This document shows, one piece after another, positions 5,866-7,036 of a DNA stretch of 7,036 bases. Each line of letters begins with the position of its first letter. Position 1 is the stretch's first letter. The DNA lies in the NCBI GenBank assembly GCA_031279305.1, contig JAITIS010000040.1, positions 1 to 7,036 on the forward strand, written 5' to 3'. The position numbers and the translations under genes are program-made. Below the pieces are notes generated by a model. The model was given only the letters and a program-made list of their open reading frames with translations, had not been told where the DNA came from and searched no databases. The DNA is from Candidatus Margulisiibacteriota bacterium (lineage in GTDB: Bacteria > Margulisbacteria > Termititenacia > Termititenacales > Termititenacaceae).

Positions 5866-7036
5866 TTACCAGGGCAGAGGAATTTTTAACGACAAGCCAA
5901 GATTCCAGTTATTAACCGGGTCTATTATACTGCGGACTGAGGTTTCGGATAACCAGCCATTATTCTGTGCCGAAGCGCCAGCGCTTTTGCTGTATGCATC
6001 TTGATGATAAAAACCGCCGGTCAGCCCCACAGTCCAGTTATTTGGCAGACGATATTGCGCGCCCAAGGCTAGATTTAGCTTATCGCCGTACAGGTCTAGG
6101 GCGGCATAGGCGTTCCAGCTCTCGCCGCCCAAGCCCGCCTGCAGGGCCAGACCCGGATTAAACTCGCCGCGCCTGTCTAAAAATCTATCCCATTCCCAGC
6201 GGAGCAGCGGCCCTATGCCCAGTCTGGCGGTATATTTGCTGACAGCCGCCTCAATGCTAAACAGCGGAGAATAGGTCATATAGCCGTCCCAGTAGGTGGT
6301 TTCTCTCAGGTCAGTATGCTTGTAATCTTTGCCGTCCGCGCCGGCCGCTTGGTAAACCACGGCCTCTTCCTGCCGCTTTTGTTCCATACTCTGCGTAAAA
6401 CTATTTTCTAAGCCTAGTTTTAAGCGATTGTCAAAGAGTCCGAACACTGTGTTGACAGATAAATTATAAAACAGGTTATGATTGTAAAATGGATCACTGT
6501 TGTACCAGCTTTCAGTTTCAAATAATTTTTGGGGATGCGCTGCTCTTAACTGAGGCTGCAGGGAATATCCGAAGCCGCCGGCAGCAGTGAGTTTGTATAG
6601 ATTCAAGCCGCCCAGAATATTTAAATCTTCCAGCACATCGTATTCCGCGCCCAGATCGAGCGTAAAAGCAGGCAGTAAATCAGAGTTAGTATACAGAGCA
6701 TCTTCCGCCGGATCATCTTTGTGCTCCACATAGCGCCGGGTTTCTTCTGAAAGGCTCCAGAGGCCAAAACCTAGCTTGGCGCCGGCTCTCAGTCTGTCTC
6801 CCAGAGTTTTATATTCACCGAGCAGATTAAATTCGTAGATATTTCTATTCTCCGCCGCGGAGGAATTGCCGGCCAGATTAGCAGTCCCGCCGTCCGGAGC
6901 GGTCAGCTTGGTTGGAAATTCCGAGCTGGACGAGCTGCTTTCCCTCCGGAAACTAAATTCGCCAGACAAAGACCAGTGTTTGCGCAGACCCTGTATTTTT
7001 TGCAGTTCCCGGCGCGCGTAAACTGCGGCGGAGTAT
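5866..7036 (-). CDS. Outer-membrane beta-barrel protein, C-terminal part (5' end outside the window)
   Basis: The frame stays open to the right edge, giving at least 389 codons and no start. A TTG at 6969 lies mid-frame and is not a convincing start because 22 more codons continue upstream. The protein is a series of amphipathic strands separated by polar loops: for example the strands with EFNLLGEYKTL, LRAGAKLGFGLWSL, FTLDLGAEYDVL, NILGGLNLYKL, LFYNLSVNTVFGLF, LRLGLENSF-like LKLGLENSF, YAALDLYGDKLNLALGAQYR and NWTVGLTGGFYH. It ends with NLGLSLKIPLPW, a terminal strand with a C-terminal aromatic residue as recognised by the BAM machinery. A six-serine run sits in an early loop. I cannot name a family; a porin-like or assembly barrel role is inferred only from fold. 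It is the first gene seen of the co-directional cluster, 22 bp from the next. Confidence 0.75.
   Translation of the reverse strand, partial: YSAAVYARRELQKIQGLRKHWSLSGEFSFRRESSSSSSEFPTKLTAPDGGTANLAGNSSAAENRNIYEFNLLGEYKTLGDRLRAGAKLGFGLWSLSEETRRYVEHKDDPAEDALYTNSDLLPAFTLDLGAEYDVLEDLNILGGLNLYKLTAAGGFGYSLQPQLRAAHPQKLFETESWYNSDPFYNHNLFYNLSVNTVFGLFDNRLKLGLENSFTQSMEQKRQEEAVVYQAAGADGKDYKHTDLRETTYWDGYMTYSPLFSIEAAVSKYTARLGIGPLLRWEWDRFLDRRGEFNPGLALQAGLGGESWNAYAALDLYGDKLNLALGAQYRLPNNWTVGLTGGFYHQDAYSKSAGASAQNNGWLSETSVRSIIDPVNNWNLGLSLKIPLPW

Noticed and set aside
6967..6969. TTG as start of the barrel gene
   Set aside because: The reading frame continues open upstream to the window edge with plausible coding sequence, no Shine-Dalgarno is near, and starting here would leave no signal peptide.

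Overview
The window is a block of co-oriented genes, all on the minus strand, encoding exported or cell-envelope proteins of a Gram-negative (two-membrane) bacterium. In transcription order (right to left) there is the 3' part of an outer-membrane beta-barrel gene (7036-5866), a complete gene for an exported, possibly lipid-anchored protein of unknown function (5843-4233), a complete gene for a 1304-residue secreted protein built from about eleven carboxypeptidase-regulatory-like beta-sandwich repeats with a FlgD/type IX-like C-terminal domain (4183-269), and the first 88 codons of a PorV/PorQ-family outer-membrane protein (265-1). No metabolic, RNA, phage or transposon gene is visible, and no geneless stretch exceeds 49 bases.

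Spacing is operon-like: 22 bp between the first two genes, 49 bp between the second and third, and 3 bp between the third and fourth. The second gene has a strong Shine-Dalgarno sequence. The fourth has one inside the last codons of the third, which suggests translational coupling. The third gene has no Shine-Dalgarno sequence but sits just behind an extended -10 box, so it may have its own promoter and a very short leader.

Beta-barrel, exported partner, large repeat protein with a sorting-like C-terminus and PorV-like protein suggest a surface-display or adhesion locus, with the repeat protein as cargo and the PorV-like protein as a candidate outer-membrane partner. This is inference from domain order and adjacency. 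PorV-like plus FlgD/T9SS-like C-termini are common in Bacteroidota and relatives and in several uncultured didermic phyla (for example Elusimicrobiota or Margulisbacteria-type lineages). The taxon cannot be fixed from this window. Base composition is uneven: much sequence is 50-65% GC, but a 246-bp stretch inside the second gene is only about 28% GC with different codon choice, and the 5' part of the large gene is also AT-richer.
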